Assembly: GCF_035621475.1 (NCBI RefSeq)
Contig: NZ_CP141799.1
Coordinates: forward strand, 1,414,501-1,478,500
Direction: 5' to 3'
From: Pseudomonas paeninsulae
GTDB lineage: Bacteria; Pseudomonadota; Gammaproteobacteria; Pseudomonadales; Pseudomonadaceae
Length of the DNA stretch: 64,000 nt
The stretch's first letter is position 1. Every line of letters starts with the position of its first letter. A model generated the notes under the pieces. The model was not told the origin of the DNA, did no database searches, and was given only the letters and a program-made list of their open reading frames with translations. Shown here piece by piece: positions 63,544-64,000 of this stretch. The position numbers and the translations under genes were made by a program.

Positions 63544-64000
63544 ATGGCCACCTATGAAATCCTGATTGCCGACGACCATCCGTTATTTCGCAGTGCACTT
63601 CAGCAGGCGCTGACCCTGGGTCTTGGCCCGCAGGCTCGCCTGGTAGAGGCTGCCAGCATCGCCGAGTTGGAAACTTGCCTGGCGCAGAAGTCAGATTGGG
63701 ATCTGGTGTTACTCGACCTCAATATGCCCGGTGCCTATGGTTTTTCCGGTTTGGCGTTGTTGCGTGGGCAATACCCGCAGGTGCCCGTGGTGATGGTCTC
63801 GGCACAGGAAGAGGTTAACGTGGTGGCGCGGGCCCGCGAGTTTGGCGCGAGTGGTTTCATTCCCAAGTCCAGCTCTCTGGAGAGTATCCAGCAAGCCGTA
63901 CAAGTGGTGCTCGATGGTGATACCTGGTGGCCGGAGCAAACCGAGGAGGCTGCTCAGGTCTCTGCCGAAGCTAAAGCCGCCAGTGCAGGCCTGGCCAGTC
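63544..64000 (+). CDS. erdR: LuxR-type response regulator, N-terminal part (ErdR-like), cut by the window edge
   Basis: The first 152 residues of a two-component regulator. The receiver domain is complete: acidic pair D10-D11 in ILIADDHPLFRSAL, phospho-acceptor D58 in LVLLDLNMPGAYG, Ser86 and K108 (GFIPKSS). The linker begins at about residue 125, and the helix-turn-helix output should lie beyond the window. In P. aeruginosa the neighbouring response regulator (PA3604) is ErdR, which controls ethanol oxidation and acetate metabolism; this is by position and memory. An AAGAACAGGA ribosome-binding region precedes ATG 63544. Confidence 0.8.
   Translation, partial: MATYEILIADDHPLFRSALQQALTLGLGPQARLVEAASIAELETCLAQKSDWDLVLLDLNMPGAYGFSGLALLRGQYPQVPVVMVSAQEEVNVVARAREFGASGFIPKSSSLESIQQAVQVVLDGDTWWPEQTEEAAQVSAEAKAASAGLAS

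Overview
The window is a chromosomal segment of a gammaproteobacterium, almost certainly a Pseudomonas. GC is high, nearly all DNA is coding, and gene order from rpsB to recX follows the core Pseudomonas block: rpsB-tsf-pyrH-frr-uppS-cdsA-dxr-rseP-bamA-skp-lpxD-fabZ-lpxA-lpxB-rnhB-dnaE-accA-tilS-pyrG-kdsA-eno-ftsB-ispD, then ispF-truD-surE-pcm-(DUF368)-nlpD-rpoS-rsmZ-fdxA-mutS-pncC-recA-recX. An rsmZ-like sRNA between rpoS and fdxA, a GacA-type upstream site, LpxA with Met169 and a gfnR-like regulator beside adhC all point to this genus. I cannot fix the species.

Layout. 1-2.1 kb: end of a Gld-type ABC exporter operon. 2.2-6.2 kb (minus strand): an unknown small protein, rlmA, dapE and a YqhD-like alcohol dehydrogenase, with two related foldable intergenic elements (A and B) on either side of rlmA. 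6.3-8.1 kb (plus): tcdA and an orphan periplasmic binding protein. 8.1-16.0 kb (minus): map-glnD-dapC-yffB-dapD-csdA-csdE. 16.3-41.1 kb (plus): the long translation, lipid, envelope and DNA-replication block. 41.2-42.2 kb: ftsB-ispD, whose junction carries a 19-bp tandem duplication. 42.3-45.4 kb: formaldehyde detoxification (gfnR, adhC, fghA). 45.6-51.5 kb: ispF-truD-surE-pcm-DUF368-nlpD-rpoS. 51.5-52.3 kb: rsmZ and fdxA. 52.4-57.2 kb: mutS, pncC, SOS-controlled recA and recX. 57.4-61.1 kb is the most accessory part: a LOG-family protein, a beta-CASP metallo-beta-lactamase-fold protein and a decayed phosphoketolase-like pseudogene. 61.1-64.0 kb: a QSregVF-family secreted protein, tapT, a DMT permease and the start of a LuxR-type response regulator.

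How it works together. uppS, dxr, ispD and ispF supply isoprenoid precursors and the undecaprenyl carrier, and the DUF368 protein probably recycles that carrier. lpxD/fabZ/lpxA/lpxB and kdsA build lipid A and Kdo. bamA, skp and rseP handle outer-membrane protein assembly and envelope stress. dapC/dapD/dapE make lysine and meso-diaminopimelate. nlpD-rpoS-rsmZ form a cell-division and stationary-phase regulatory node.

I found no convincing new multi-gene system, CRISPR array, prophage or insertion sequence. The most notable non-gene signals are the paired A/B elements around rlmA, a perfect 26-bp inverted repeat downstream of dapD, the ftsB-ispD tandem duplication, the phosphoketolase-like pseudogene, a perfect dyad in the gfnR-adhC intergenic region, and a strong hairpin between rseP and bamA.
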